Shown: one piece after another, positions 42,484-51,756 of the stretch
Layout: every line of letters begins with the position of its first letter
Position numbering within the stretch: position 1 is the first letter of the stretch
Position numbers and translations under genes: made by a program
Assembly: GCF_009931655.1 (NCBI RefSeq)
Contig: NZ_CP047984.1
Location: 3,117,001 to 3,181,000, forward strand
Origin: Pontibacter russatus
GTDB taxonomy: Bacteria > Bacteroidota > Bacteroidia > Cytophagales > Hymenobacteraceae
Direction of reading: 5' to 3'
DNA length: 64,000 nt
Notes under the pieces: generated by a model
What the model saw: the letters and a program-made list of their open reading frames with translations, nothing else
Told to the model about the DNA's origin: nothing
Database searches by the model: none

Positions 42484-45400
42484 TTAAAAAAAGAAACCGA
42501 AATTCAGCATGGTCAACTCGTCGTCTTCGCCGATGGCATGGGTAAGCGAAAAGACGGTGCGGTTCAGCAAATCGACCCACACCCCGGCACCGTACCCGGT
42601 GTGCAGGCTCCCGAAGAAGGCCTGCTTCGGATCGCTGTCGTGGTACACCCGCCCGGCGTCGATCAGGCCCAGCACCCCGATTTTGCCGGGCGTCAGGTAG
42701 AGGTTAAAGTCGAACAGCTGGATGCGCGCCTCGGCGTTGGCAAACAGGCTGCTGCGGCCGCCGAAGCGCGTGCGGCGGTAGCCGCGCAGGTTGGAGGTGC
42801 CCCCCAGGGTGTTGGCCTGGTAAAAGCGGAAGTCTCCGAAGTTGTGGGCCGCGCCCACCCGGCCCGCCCACGTGAGCTGCAGCGGGAAGTTGGGGCTGAT
42901 GTAGAAACTGAATTCGGAGCTGAGGTTCGTGTAGCTGAGGCGCTCGCCCCCCAACTGCCGGTTGTGGCTGATGCGGTTATGCATGCGGATGCCGATGCGC
43001 GGGTTGGCGTCGGTGCTGCTGCCCGCCCCAATCACGTCGAGGTTGGCGTAGGCTGTCGCGCCGGCATAGTGCTGCACCCCGAATTGCCCTTCCTCCATGT
43101 CATAGGTGCCCGGCTCCAGCTGGCCGGCGCGCGCCTGGTCCAGTAGATAGTTTGGCCTGTCCGGCGTCTCCACCTGAAACCGATCGTAGGTTGGCCCGAT
43201 GCCCACTTTCAGGAAGGAGGTAAGGTCCTTGTAAAGCGAGGCGTCCAGGAAAAGGCGGCTGAACCGCACCCGGTAATAGCTGTCGTCGGAGTCGGAGGTC
43301 TGCTGTGTCAGGTTGCCGAGGCCGTAGAAATTGCGCTGATACTGTGGCCCCTGCAGCGCGGCGTTCATGGCCAGGCTCCAGTCGCCCATCACCTGGCGCA
43401 CGTCGCCGGTGTAGCGCACGTTAAAGGACTTCGTCAGGAAGGCGTAGTTGGCCTCCAGCAGGTGCTCGGCGGCGTAAGGCGACTTCCGGAACTTCTGCGT
43501 GCGCAGCAGCACGCCCGCCCCCAGAAAAAGCCCGTCGTCCACGTTGTACTCCGCCGACAGCCGGGGCCCTATATATGGCAACTGGAAGTTGTCGCGGTCG
43601 TAGCGGGTCACTTCCTCGTCGGGGGTGGTTCTGTCCTTGCTCTCGGGGCCCAGCGCCAGCACGCTGCCGGGGTTGGTGTCATATATAACCGTGTACTTTT
43701 TCGGGCCGCTCACGCGCGAGCTGTCCACGATCTCGTCCTCGTTGCCGCCGCCGATGATGCGCACCAGGATGCTCTCGTCCACGTCGCCGGTGACCTTGAA
43801 CTCGTCTTCGCCGTCGCGGCCATATATCCGGATCTCCTTTGTCTCGTCGGTGAAGAAGGTGCGATGATACAAGTCCTCCAGCACTTCCCCCTCCTTCGAT
43901 ATTTTGTAGCCCGTCACTTCCACCCGCTCATCGTCGAGGCGGTCCACCACAAAGCGCTCGTGCTTGTCGCTGCCCGATATATCCACGTACTGCGCCAGGA
44001 AGCTGTAATACTCCTCGGCCACCTGCGGCAACTGGTCTCGCCTGGACTTCAGCTTGGCGGCCACCTCCGGGCCGGTTAGCTCACGCACACTGTCGGGCCA
44101 CTGGGCGATGGCCTCCTCAATCACCTCGTCCGTCACGTTCTCCTTGATGTCCTGCGCTATATTTATCCAGTCCTGGCGGGTGGCCCGGGAGGTAAAGGTG
44201 CGGTCGAGGGTGAGGGCGCTCAGGTTCAGTCCGATGACGTCGGTAAACTCATGCCCGAAGTTCTGGACGTTGCGCACGCCCCACTTGCGGGTGGCCAGCC
44301 AGGGCAGGAAGCCGTCTGCCTTGAAAAAGGCCATGTCGCGGTCTTCGGGCACCGGGGTATATAGCTTGCCCTTGTCGTTTTTCTTCTCTTCCTCCACCCA
44401 GCGCCACTGGCCCTCGTGGCGGTCCCAGTCGCCGATGAGCATGTCCAAGAGGCGGGCGCGCACGTACTCCTGCTGGTCCACCTCGTTGTCGTTGTCGTCC
44501 TCCAACTCATCCAGTAGTTTCTCGGTGCCGATCAGGTTCTCGGCGTGCCCCAGGCTGGCTGTTTCCTCGTGGTTCTCGTCGGCGTCCTCTTCCAGAAAGG
44601 CGAGGGTGTTGCCGAACTCATCGATATACTGGCGCAGGTAAGGCGTGTTGGGGATATAGACCAGTTGCGGGTTGGTGTGGTACACGCCGGCGGCGTCGGC
44701 CAGTTTCGGGATGGCCAGTGCGCCGAAGGGGTGCTGCGCCGATATCTGGTCCTGCAGCAGGGTGCGCGCCGCGGTTTGCTGCAGGTATTCCGGCAGGGCC
44801 TTAGCCGGGTCTTTGTTGATGGTGCGCAGCGAGTACTCTCTGGCGTCTGGGTTGCGCACTTTCAGCGAGGCGGTCTGCTTGCCGCCGCCTTTCTGGTAGG
44901 GCGTCAGGCCGCCAAACGTGTTTTTCATGTCCAGGAGCGGCACCTCCACCGGTGTGGCCCACACCTCGCGGTAGTGCTCGCCCAGCAGGCTCTCGCGCAG
45001 GCCCGAAGCCAGGTACTCGGTGCTGGCGGCCAGGGTGATGGTGCTGTCGGCGTAGTTGGTGGTGTCGGCCACCAGGGGCACCTCCCTGCGGGGCTTCTTG
45101 GCATACAGCGGCGTGCGGTAGGTGATGTTGCCGGTCGTGCCGTCTTCTGAGGGCTCCCAGAACTCTACCCAAGCCTCGCCGTTTTCGTAGTACATCACCT
45201 TGGCAAAGCCTTTCACCTTCTGCACATAGCTCTCACCGCCGCCCGGGTTCACATACTGCACCTTACAGCCCGACCCGCTCACGATGTGCGACAGATTCTT
45301 GTATTTGTAATACTCCAGCGCGTGCTCGTGGCCCGCCGCATATACAATGTTGTCGTACTTGTCGAAAATGTTGAGCAGCCCCTCTATATAGGCCTGGTAG

Positions 45401-46311
45401 CGGGGGTGGGGAATATCCTCTAGAATGCCGCCGTACTTCCGGGCAAAGGGATAGATGGAGCCGATGACCGGCAGCGGCAGGTATATCCAGTCGCGCAGCA
45501 TGGTGAGTGGGAAGAAGTGGTCTTTGAGCGAGAAGAAGCCGCCGTGCGCCCCCCGGCTCATCAGGGGGTGGTGCCCCACTATCAATATGTCGCTGCCGCT
45601 GTTCTTCTCGATGATGTCCTCCAGTTGCACCAGGAAATCCACCTCGGTGCCCGCCTCACAGGGGGAGTCGTCGCCGTAGGGCCGGTCGAAGGGGTGCAGC
45701 CACCACTCTGAGTCGATGGCAATGAGCACGATGTCGTCGCTTATCTTCACCTCGTAGGGGCCGGGGCAGCCGTCGCCGGGCACGAAGAAATCACCGCCCG
45801 TCACAATGTTCTCTTCTGTCAGGTACTCGTTTACGTAGCGCTGCTCGCGCAGGATGGCCTCGATGCCGCCGCGTCCGCTGTGGTTCCAGTCGTGGTTGCC
45901 CGGTATCATGTATTTCTCGCCGGGGTAGCCTTTCATGATGTCGAGCTGGGCATTCAGGCGCGCCTCCGAAACCTCCCGGTCGTAGGCGTCTTGCTCGGGC
46001 AGGCCGTTGTAATACACGTTGTCGCCCAGGAAAATGGTGGCGCTTTGCAAACCAGCCTCCTCCATCTGCTTCCGCATCAGCAGCAGCGAGGGCTCCCCGT
46101 TCTCAAGGTCGGGCGCGCCCACGTCGCCGATCAGGAAGACCGTATATATGACTTTGTTCTGGGGATCGGGCACGTCCTGCCGCCAGTTGGAGGCTTCGCG
46201 GCTGTAGAAAGGCTGGTTGGAGACGCCGCAGGCTGTGAGAGTAAGGCATAAAAGGACCTGGCAGAGGGGGTAAAGGTGCCGCCGGCGCCATTTTAGTAAG
46301 TGTTGGGTCAT
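42484..46311 (-). CDS. Metallophosphoesterase / kinase-like / Omp85 barrel fusion lipoprotein
   Basis: 1275 residues. Lipobox LTAC at Cys28. Residues 55-400: calcineurin-type phosphoesterase with IGDVG (Asp63), GDN (96-98), GNHD (138-141), GHH (246-248) and GHEH (327-330), all metal ligands present. Residues about 465-680: a kinase-like segment, with a Gly-rich GGLTPYQKGGGKQT, ARLLDMLIGDWDRHEGQW (626-635, as in HipA/Fam20/CotH-type GDWDRH) and PEDRDMAFFKADG (656-667). From about 900: beta strands and the Omp85 motifs NLRGYRRTRFGG and GLIDAGRV, ending in Phe. Related proteins are annotated as metallophosphoesterase plus BamA/TamA-like. The kinase-like reading is my inference. Substrate unknown; ppk1 is nearby. 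Confidence 0.85.
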   Translation of the reverse strand: MTQHLLKWRRRHLYPLCQVLLCLTLTACGVSNQPFYSREASNWRQDVPDPQNKVIYTVFLIGDVGAPDLENGEPSLLLMRKQMEEAGLQSATIFLGDNVYYNGLPEQDAYDREVSEARLNAQLDIMKGYPGEKYMIPGNHDWNHSGRGGIEAILREQRYVNEYLTEENIVTGGDFFVPGDGCPGPYEVKISDDIVLIAIDSEWWLHPFDRPYGDDSPCEAGTEVDFLVQLEDIIEKNSGSDILIVGHHPLMSRGAHGGFFSLKDHFFPLTMLRDWIYLPLPVIGSIYPFARKYGGILEDIPHPRYQAYIEGLLNIFDKYDNIVYAAGHEHALEYYKYKNLSHIVSGSGCKVQYVNPGGGESYVQKVKGFAKVMYYENGEAWVEFWEPSEDGTTGNITYRTPLYAKKPRREVPLVADTTNYADSTITLAASTEYLASGLRESLLGEHYREVWATPVEVPLLDMKNTFGGLTPYQKGGGKQTASLKVRNPDAREYSLRTINKDPAKALPEYLQQTAARTLLQDQISAQHPFGALAIPKLADAAGVYHTNPQLVYIPNTPYLRQYIDEFGNTLAFLEEDADENHEETASLGHAENLIGTEKLLDELEDDNDNEVDQQEYVRARLLDMLIGDWDRHEGQWRWVEEEKKNDKGKLYTPVPEDRDMAFFKADGFLPWLATRKWGVRNVQNFGHEFTDVIGLNLSALTLDRTFTSRATRQDWINIAQDIKENVTDEVIEEAIAQWPDSVRELTGPEVAAKLKSRRDQLPQVAEEYYSFLAQYVDISGSDKHERFVVDRLDDERVEVTGYKISKEGEVLEDLYHRTFFTDETKEIRIYGRDGEDEFKVTGDVDESILVRIIGGGNEDEIVDSSRVSGPKKYTVIYDTNPGSVLALGPESKDRTTPDEEVTRYDRDNFQLPYIGPRLSAEYNVDDGLFLGAGVLLRTQKFRKSPYAAEHLLEANYAFLTKSFNVRYTGDVRQVMGDWSLAMNAALQGPQYQRNFYGLGNLTQQTSDSDDSYYRVRFSRLFLDASLYKDLTSFLKVGIGPTYDRFQVETPDRPNYLLDQARAGQLEPGTYDMEEGQFGVQHYAGATAYANLDVIGAGSSTDANPRIGIRMHNRISHNRQLGGERLSYTNLSSEFSFYISPNFPLQLTWAGRVGAAHNFGDFRFYQANTLGGTSNLRGYRRTRFGGRSSLFANAEARIQLFDFNLYLTPGKIGVLGLIDAGRVYHDSDPKQAFFGSLHTGYGAGVWVDLLNRTVFSLTHAIGEDDELTMLNFGFFF

Positions 46312-46693
46312 AAGTTGCTGCGTTCTGTTTAATCCTGCTGCCTGGGTTGCTGCCTGTAGAGGGTGCCGCCCCGAAACGCCCCTTGCATTGGCGCGCCGGC
46401 TGCGGGGGCCGGTACCGTAGCTGCATAGGCGCGCTGTGGGATTTGTTCCTTCACCATAATATTAGATATATATAGAAGGGAACCGCAGGCACCGCAGGAC
46501 TGAAATTGATAAACGAAATGAGGTCGCTTTTAGTTGTTGGGCGAAGCTGTGCCTTTACCTGCCCACAGCCGGCATTTCACTAACAAAAAGCCTTACTTTA
46601 CCGTAACCGCAAACAGCGTACGACAAATCTGCACCATATGCCACTCGGTGTGCCGGGAAAAGCCCTGTGCCCGGTACGCAGGCACCACCTTTT
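46312..46693. other. Divergent intergenic region
   Basis: Between the metallophosphoesterase fusion (minus) and the HD-PycTM gene (plus). Contains a TTAGATATATATAG stretch and an AT-rich segment near 46450-46520. No small gene seen. The promoters of both neighbours are expected here. Confidence 0.5.
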
Positions 46694-47893
46694 ATGGAAG
46701 AACCTACATTGATAAAGCAAGCCAGCGAGTTTGTTTTTAAATTATTTAAAGACAAACTCTCCAAGAAACTGGTGTACCACAACTACCGGCACACGCTGGA
46801 GGTGGTATCGGTGGCGCAGGAGCTTGGCCGCCACAGCGGCATAAGCGCCGACGAACTGCAGGACCTTGTGCTGGCAGCCTGGTTTCATGACACAGGCTAT
46901 ATAAACGCCTATGAAGGCCACGAGGAGGAGAGCGTGCGCATCGCGAGCGAGTGGCTGGCAGGGCGCAATTACCCCAAGGAGCGCATAGGATTGATAGAAA
47001 GCTGCATCAGAGCCACCAGGCACAATGTGGAGCCCCAGACACTGCTGCAGGAACTGCTGGTGGACGCCGACCTGGCAAACATCGGCAAGCCTACCTTCTC
47101 GGCCACCGCCGAACTGCTGCGCGTGGAGTGGGAGATTTTCCTGGACAGGTTTTTCTCTGACAGGGAGTGGGCGCAGTTTCAGATGGACTTCCTGCTGTCC
47201 ACCAGTTTCCACACGCCCCAGGCGCAACACCTGTTTGCCGGCCAGCTGGGCCTGAACATACAGGAGCAGCGGGAGCGCCTGAGCGAGGAGGATAAAAAGA
47301 AGAAGAAGGAGGACAAGAAGCAGCGCGAGACCCTGGCGCAGCCGAAGCGGGGCATCGAGACGATGTTCCGGAACACGTACCGCACCCACCTCGACCTCAG
47401 CGCCATGGCCGACAACAAGGCCAACATGATGATAAGCCTCAACGCCATCATCCTGTCCATCGTCATCACCTACCTCAGTGCACAGTCTGCTGTTATCGGG
47501 ACGGATTTTGCCCAGCACCGCACCACCATCATCCCGATTGGCATGCTGCTGCTCACCACGCTGGGGTCGCTGGTGTTTGCCATCATCTCGGCGCAACCCG
47601 AAATCACCAGCTTCAACATCAACAAAAAGAAGAAGAAAAAGATCAACACGCGCAGTGTCAGCCTGCTCTTTTTCGGCAACTTCACCAAACTGCCGCTGGA
47701 GGATTTCCAGGAAGGCATGAACGAAATCATGCGCGAGAAAAGCCTGCCCTACAACAACATGGTCACCGATATCTACTACCTCGGCGAAGTGCTGGCCCGG
47801 AAGTACAGAATCCTGCGCATCTCTTACTCCATCTTTATGCTGGGCCTGGTGCTGACGGTTATCGGTTTTGCCATTGCCTTTGCCACCTACTAA
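46694..47893 (+). CDS. HD domain phosphohydrolase fused to a Pycsar-effector-like (PycTM, DUF5706) membrane domain
   Basis: 399 residues from MEEPTLIKQASEF; a start nine codons upstream is less likely. Residues 20-180: HD fold with YHNYRH (His29, His33), WFHDTGY (His65, Asp66), NYPKERIGLIESCI and VDADL (metal Asp), a full HD metal set. Residues 190-240 are a Lys/Glu coiled coil. Residues 240-399: MFRNTYRTHLDLSAMADNKANMMISLNAIILSIVITYL, then a second hydrophobic segment and a third near the C-terminus. This is the DUF5706/PycTM domain of Pycsar effectors, which damage the membrane after sensing cCMP or cUMP. No pyrimidine cyclase gene is near. The fusion implies nucleotide hydrolysis by the HD part next to a membrane effector. 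Confidence 0.85.
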   Translation: MEEPTLIKQASEFVFKLFKDKLSKKLVYHNYRHTLEVVSVAQELGRHSGISADELQDLVLAAWFHDTGYINAYEGHEEESVRIASEWLAGRNYPKERIGLIESCIRATRHNVEPQTLLQELLVDADLANIGKPTFSATAELLRVEWEIFLDRFFSDREWAQFQMDFLLSTSFHTPQAQHLFAGQLGLNIQEQRERLSEEDKKKKKEDKKQRETLAQPKRGIETMFRNTYRTHLDLSAMADNKANMMISLNAIILSIVITYLSAQSAVIGTDFAQHRTTIIPIGMLLLTTLGSLVFAIISAQPEITSFNINKKKKKKINTRSVSLLFFGNFTKLPLEDFQEGMNEIMREKSLPYNNMVTDIYYLGEVLARKYRILRISYSIFMLGLVLTVIGFAIAFATY

Positions 47894-47919
47894 ACCTGAA
47901 AAGCGGCAACGGTGGCTGC

Positions 47920-47950
47920 TTGTAAAATGGATGTAATTGCTGTACATTTG
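47920..47950 (+). promoter_or_regulatory. Promoter of tRNA-Arg
   Basis: TTG (47920-47922), 20-nt spacer, TACATTTG (47943-47950), an exact match to the Bacteroidota consensus. The start site would be about 47956, 24 nt before the mature tRNA. Confidence 0.85.
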
Positions 47951-47979
47951 CAGCGGAATTCATTTCAGCCATCTATATC

Positions 47980-48051
47980 GGCCTCGTAGTTCAACGGATA
48001 GAATAGAAGTTTCCTAAACTTTAGATCCCAGTTCGATTCTGGGCGAGGCCA
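47980..48051 (+). tRNA. tRNA-Arg (anticodon CCU)
   Basis: 72 nt with 7-bp acceptor GGCCTCG/CGAGGCC, D arm GTTCAACGGATAGAAT, anticodon arm AAAGT-like stem with loop TTCCTAA (anticodon CCT, reads AGG), T arm CCCAG/CTGGG with loop TTCGATT, and discriminator A. CCA is not encoded. Everything is canonical, which contrasts with the RNAs at 1607 and 7050. Confidence 0.97.
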
Positions 48052-48100
48052 CAAACAAAGCGCCCCACTTTCTTGACAGAAGGCGGGGCGCTTTGTTTGT
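48052..48100 (+). terminator. Terminator of tRNA-Arg
   Basis: ACAAACAAAGCGCCCC pairs fully with GGGGCGCTTTGTTTGT around an 18-base loop. It begins at the tRNA end. Confidence 0.9.
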
Positions 48101-48329
48101 GCCATTTATATATGTAGCGATGAGCAGCAGCCATCTTCTGTGCTGAAGACATGTATATATGATCCGGTGCTACAGAGGCAGGCCGGGGAAGGGGAGAAGC
48201 TGAAAAGCCGGGGGCAGTATTGCGAATCCAGCCATATATGAGACGGGCTTCTCCACCAAAAACTGCGCCGGATCGGCAACCTTATCTTCGGAAATACATA
48301 TATAGATAGTGAGCCATATCCTGACGCAG

Positions 48330-48683
48330 ATGAGACTTTTTTTTGCATTCGTAGCTTTCGCCGCCCTGCTTGGGGCTGCCTCCTGCAACGACAGCAGCCA
48401 TGATATAGCCCACGACGATGCAGCGGCCACAATTGCCAGCGAGACAGGCGTTGCGGCGCCGCTCCCCGACGACGTCCTGTATTCTTCGAAGGCGCTCATC
48501 AGCGGAAAGCTATATGCCCGCCCCAGTTTCGACGGCACGGTGCTCGCCCATTTCGACACGCTGCAGCAACTGCACATCATCGACACCACAGGCGGCATCT
48601 TTGTGAAGGCGCGGCTGCTGCACAATTCCTCCGCCAAAATCGGCTACGTACCGAAGGCCATTTTGCCGGAGCGCCAGCCCTGA
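48330..48683 (+). CDS. SH3-like domain lipoprotein
   Basis: 117 residues starting at MRLFFAFVAFAALLGAASCN with a lipobox GAASC. A start seven codons earlier is possible. After a linker with Asp/His residues comes a compact beta domain: SGKLYARPSFDGTVLAHFDTLQQLHIID, then FVKARL, then KIGYVPKAIL, the layout of a bacterial SH3 (SH3b) domain. Such domains often bind peptidoglycan. Function unproven. Confidence 0.7.
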   Translation: MRLFFAFVAFAALLGAASCNDSSHDIAHDDAAATIASETGVAAPLPDDVLYSSKALISGKLYARPSFDGTVLAHFDTLQQLHIIDTTGGIFVKARLLHNSSAKIGYVPKAILPERQP

Positions 48684-48715
48684 CGCCTTGGCTGCGGCCC
48701 CGCATGGACATAAAG

Positions 48716-48742
48716 AAAGGCAGCCCTATGCAGCGGCTGCCT
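48716..48742 (-). terminator. Terminator of the small T9SS protein gene
   Basis: On the minus strand AGGCAGCC pairs with GGCTGCCT, followed by TTCTTT. It lies about 30 bases past the stop codon of the gene at 48773. Confidence 0.6.
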
Positions 48743-48772
48743 CACCTGTCTTACCGTAAAATTTATATCCAG

Positions 48773-49159
48773 TTATTTCACCACCACCCGGCGCACCGTG
48801 CTGTACCCGTCCGTTTCCAGTTTCACGTAGTAAAGGCCCTTGGCATAGTTGTTCAGGTCTACCGTCACCGAGAACTGGGCGTCGTAGCGGGTCAGCTCTT
48901 CGTGGAAAATCTCGTTGCCGATAACATTTATAATGCTGAGGTTGGCCGTGGTCGCCTCCAGGTTTTTAGCCGTTATGGTAAAAACGCCGTTGCTCGGGTT
49001 GGGGTATATAGCAATTTTCTCGTCTGAAGATTCTAAATTGAGGGGGTTCTGCTTCTCAGCCTGCTGGGTGTTGGCCTGCACCTGAACAGGCTGCCGGTGC
49101 TGGGCGTGCGCCAGCAGCACGGACATACAGGCGAAAAGCGTAAGTACAAAGTGTTTCAT
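48773..49159 (-). CDS. Minimal type IX secretion sorting-domain protein
   Basis: 128 residues: signal peptide (MKHFVLTLFACMSVLLAHAQ), a 25-residue polar linker, then a complete type A sorting domain (KIAIYPNPSNGVFTITAK, then LSIINVIGNEIFHEEL, YDAQFSVTVDLNNYAKGLYYVKLET, VRRVVVK). There is no passenger domain. Export by the type IX system is expected, with cleavage of the sorting domain leaving only the linker. Such mini cargos exist in several Bacteroidota; their role is unclear. Confidence 0.9.
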   Translation of the reverse strand: MKHFVLTLFACMSVLLAHAQHRQPVQVQANTQQAEKQNPLNLESSDEKIAIYPNPSNGVFTITAKNLEATTANLSIINVIGNEIFHEELTRYDAQFSVTVDLNNYAKGLYYVKLETDGYSTVRRVVVK

Positions 49160-49325
49160 ATGGTTTATATCGTAAAGTCTTATTCAAAATCATCAAAAGT
49201 TGTTCCACTTATTTAAAACGGGAGGCACAATATTTTGTTCTTGCATTGTACATCCTGAAATTACGCTGCTCACTAAATTTAGGCTATTGGATTTGGATAA
49301 AAATCATATATAAAAACAAAATAAT

Positions 49326-50441
49326 TTGCCGGAGGATGTTGTTATAATAGGTGGCGGCCTGGCTGGCCTGACAAGTGCGCTGGGTTTGGCGAGGGCCGGG
49401 CTGCAGGTAACTTTAGTCGAGAAAAAAAGCTACCCCCTGCACCGGGTGTGCGGCGAGTATGTCTCGAACGAGGTGCTGCCCTTCCTGCGCGCGCTCGGCG
49501 TGGAACTCAGTTCCCTCGGCCCCGCCCGCATCAGCCGCTTTCAGCTTTCTTCCCCTTCCGGCAAAACCCTTGAAGCCAGACTGGACCTCGGGGGCTTTGG
49601 CCTCAGCCGCTTCACCTTCGACCACTACCTTTACCAACTGGCGCAAGCCCAGGGCGTGCGCTTCGTGTTGCAGCAAACGGCGCAGGAAGTCACCTTTGCC
49701 GACGATGCCTTCGCTGTGCATTTGTCGGGCGGTGCGGTGCTGCAGCCCCGCGTGGTGCTGGGCGCCTACGGCAAACGCGCCAACCTGGACCGCCAATTGA
49801 ACCGCCGCTTCTTCCGGGCCCGCTCGCCCTATATCGGCGTGAAGTACCACATCTCCTATGATTTGCCCAGAGATTTGATCGCCCTCCATAATTTCAAGGG
49901 CGGCTATGCGGGCATCTCGGCCATAGAGGACGACCGCTACTGCCTCTGCTACCTGACCACCCGCCAGAACCTGAAGCAGCAGGGCAGCATCGGGCAGATG
50001 GAGCAGGCCGTGCTCTCCCAGAACCCGCACCTGCGGCGGGTATTCGAGCAGGCTTCTTTTCTATATGAGCAGCCGGAGGTAATCAACGAAATCTCCTTTG
50101 CCACCAAAACCTGTGTCGACAACCACATGCTGATGTGCGGCGACGCGGCCGGTATGATTACGCCGCTGTGCGGCAACGGCATGGCCATGGCCATGCACTC
50201 CGGCAAAATCGCGACCGATCAGATATTGCAGTATTTCCGCAACGGCCGCAACCGGCAGGAGCTGGAGGAGGGCTACAGCCGCCGCTGGAAAAAGAACTTC
50301 GAGGGCCGCCTGAAGACGGGCCGCGCCGTGCAGCAGCTTTTCGGCAACACCCTCTTGTCGGAAGTGGCGGTAGGCGCGCTGCGGCGCCTGCCCTTTGCCA
50401 CGCAGCTTATCATGCGCCGCACGCACGGGCAGCCCTTTTAG
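49326..50441 (+). CDS. FAD-dependent oxidoreductase (geranylgeranyl-reductase-like) of the PKS operon
   Basis: 371 residues with a TTG start: the next upstream codon positions run into a TAA and no ATG lies before the FAD loop, so TTG is required. N-terminal dinucleotide fold VVIIGGGLAGLTSALGLARAG, then LVEKKSYPLHRVCGEYVS and CGDAAGMITPLCGNGMAMAM (second FAD motif GD). This is the geranylgeranyl-reductase/halogenase-like group (GR2). It lies first in a three-gene group with a type III polyketide synthase and a methyltransferase, and so probably oxidises or hydroxylates the product, or reduces the chain. 187 bases separate it from the next gene. Confidence 0.88.
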   Translation: MPEDVVIIGGGLAGLTSALGLARAGLQVTLVEKKSYPLHRVCGEYVSNEVLPFLRALGVELSSLGPARISRFQLSSPSGKTLEARLDLGGFGLSRFTFDHYLYQLAQAQGVRFVLQQTAQEVTFADDAFAVHLSGGAVLQPRVVLGAYGKRANLDRQLNRRFFRARSPYIGVKYHISYDLPRDLIALHNFKGGYAGISAIEDDRYCLCYLTTRQNLKQQGSIGQMEQAVLSQNPHLRRVFEQASFLYEQPEVINEISFATKTCVDNHMLMCGDAAGMITPLCGNGMAMAMHSGKIATDQILQYFRNGRNRQELEEGYSRRWKKNFEGRLKTGRAVQQLFGNTLLSEVAVGALRRLPFATQLIMRRTHGQPF

Positions 50442-50628
50442 CGCCGCATTTCCCGCCGCCTACATCTAATCAGCAGGCGCATGCGTAGTTACAAGCGTTC
50501 ATCATTGCCGGTTTGGCTTCTTCGTCTCAAAGCAGTTAGCCATAACTATTCCCCTGGCTCTGTGTTGGGTATATGGCTGCCTCTGACGGCGCAGGCAACG
50601 GTTAACAAATCACGTACAGCGAAACCAC

Positions 50629-51756
50629 ATGAAGAGCTATATATGCGCCATCGGCACGGCCAACCCGTCTCATAAAATACCACAGATGCAGATCGCGGAC
50701 TTTATGGCGGCGGCGCTGCAGTTTGACGAGCAGGCCACCCGGAAACTGAAGGCCCTGTACCGCGTGTCGGGCATCGGGCAGCGCTACAGCGTGCTCCAGG
50801 ATTATACCCGCCAAAACGGGGATTTTACCTTTTACCCCAACACGCCCACGCTGGAACCCTTCCCGACGGTGCAGCAGCGCATGGATGAGTACCGGAAATA
50901 CGCTGTGGAGCTGTCGGGAGAGGCCATTCGCAACTGCCTGGCGCAGACCTCCTCGGTTTCGCTGGCGGAGATCACGCACCTCATCACGGTGAGCTGCACC
51001 GGCATGTATGCCCCCGGCCTGGATATTGAGCTGGTGGAGAAACTGGGGCTGTCGCCGTGCGTGCAGCGCACCGCCGTTAACTTTATGGGCTGCTATGCCG
51101 CCTTCAACGCTATCAAGCTCGCAGACGCCATCTGCAAGGCCAGCCCCGAGGCAAAGGTGATGCTGGTATGCACGGAGATCTGCACCATCCACTTTCAGAA
51201 ATACACTGCCCAGGACCACCTCGTGTCGAATGCCTTGTTCGGGGATGGCGCCGCCGCCGTGCTGATGCAGGGGCAGCCGAACGGGGAGGTGAGCCTGGAA
51301 CTGCAGTCGTTTCACTGCGACCTAGCCCCGGCGGGCAAGCGCGACATGGCCTGGCACATCGGCGACACCGGCTTTGAGATGACGCTCTCTTCCTACGTGC
51401 CCGACCTCATCAAGAAAGGCATCAAGGAGCTGACGGAGCGGTTGTTGCAGGGGCTGATGACAACGGTGTCGGAAATCAGGCTATTCGCCATACACCCCGG
51501 CGGGCGGCGCATCCTGGAGGTGATTGAGCAGGAGCTGGGCATGACGCGCAACGACAACCGCTTTGCCTACCAGGTGCTGCGCGAATTCGGGAACATGTCG
51601 TCGGCCACGGTGCTGTTTGTGCTGAAGGCGCTGATGGAAAGCCTGACGACGGAAGAGCAAAATGAGCCGGTGCTGAGCTTTGCCTTCGGCCCCGGCCTTA
51701 CCCTCGAATCCATGTTACTGAAGGTACACTATGCGGAAGCTAAGGCGGCGGTCTGA
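50629..51756 (+). CDS. Type III polyketide synthase
   Basis: 375 residues. Thiolase-fold enzyme with Cys155 (NFMGCYAAFNA), His289 (FAIHPGGRRI) and Asn322 (REFGNMSSATVLF), a complete C-H-N triad; other family phrases are TVSCTGMYAPGLDIELVEKLGL and NALFGDGAAAVLM. It condenses malonyl-CoA on an acyl starter to give pyrones or resorcinols. The order FAD enzyme, PKS, methyltransferase resembles srsA-srsB-srsC of Streptomyces and related phenolic-lipid clusters. It overlaps the methyltransferase by 26 bases. A role in alkylpyrone or alkylresorcinol membrane lipids is likely but unproven. Confidence 0.95.
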   Translation: MKSYICAIGTANPSHKIPQMQIADFMAAALQFDEQATRKLKALYRVSGIGQRYSVLQDYTRQNGDFTFYPNTPTLEPFPTVQQRMDEYRKYAVELSGEAIRNCLAQTSSVSLAEITHLITVSCTGMYAPGLDIELVEKLGLSPCVQRTAVNFMGCYAAFNAIKLADAICKASPEAKVMLVCTEICTIHFQKYTAQDHLVSNALFGDGAAAVLMQGQPNGEVSLELQSFHCDLAPAGKRDMAWHIGDTGFEMTLSSYVPDLIKKGIKELTERLLQGLMTTVSEIRLFAIHPGGRRILEVIEQELGMTRNDNRFAYQVLREFGNMSSATVLFVLKALMESLTTEEQNEPVLSFAFGPGLTLESMLLKVHYAEAKAAV

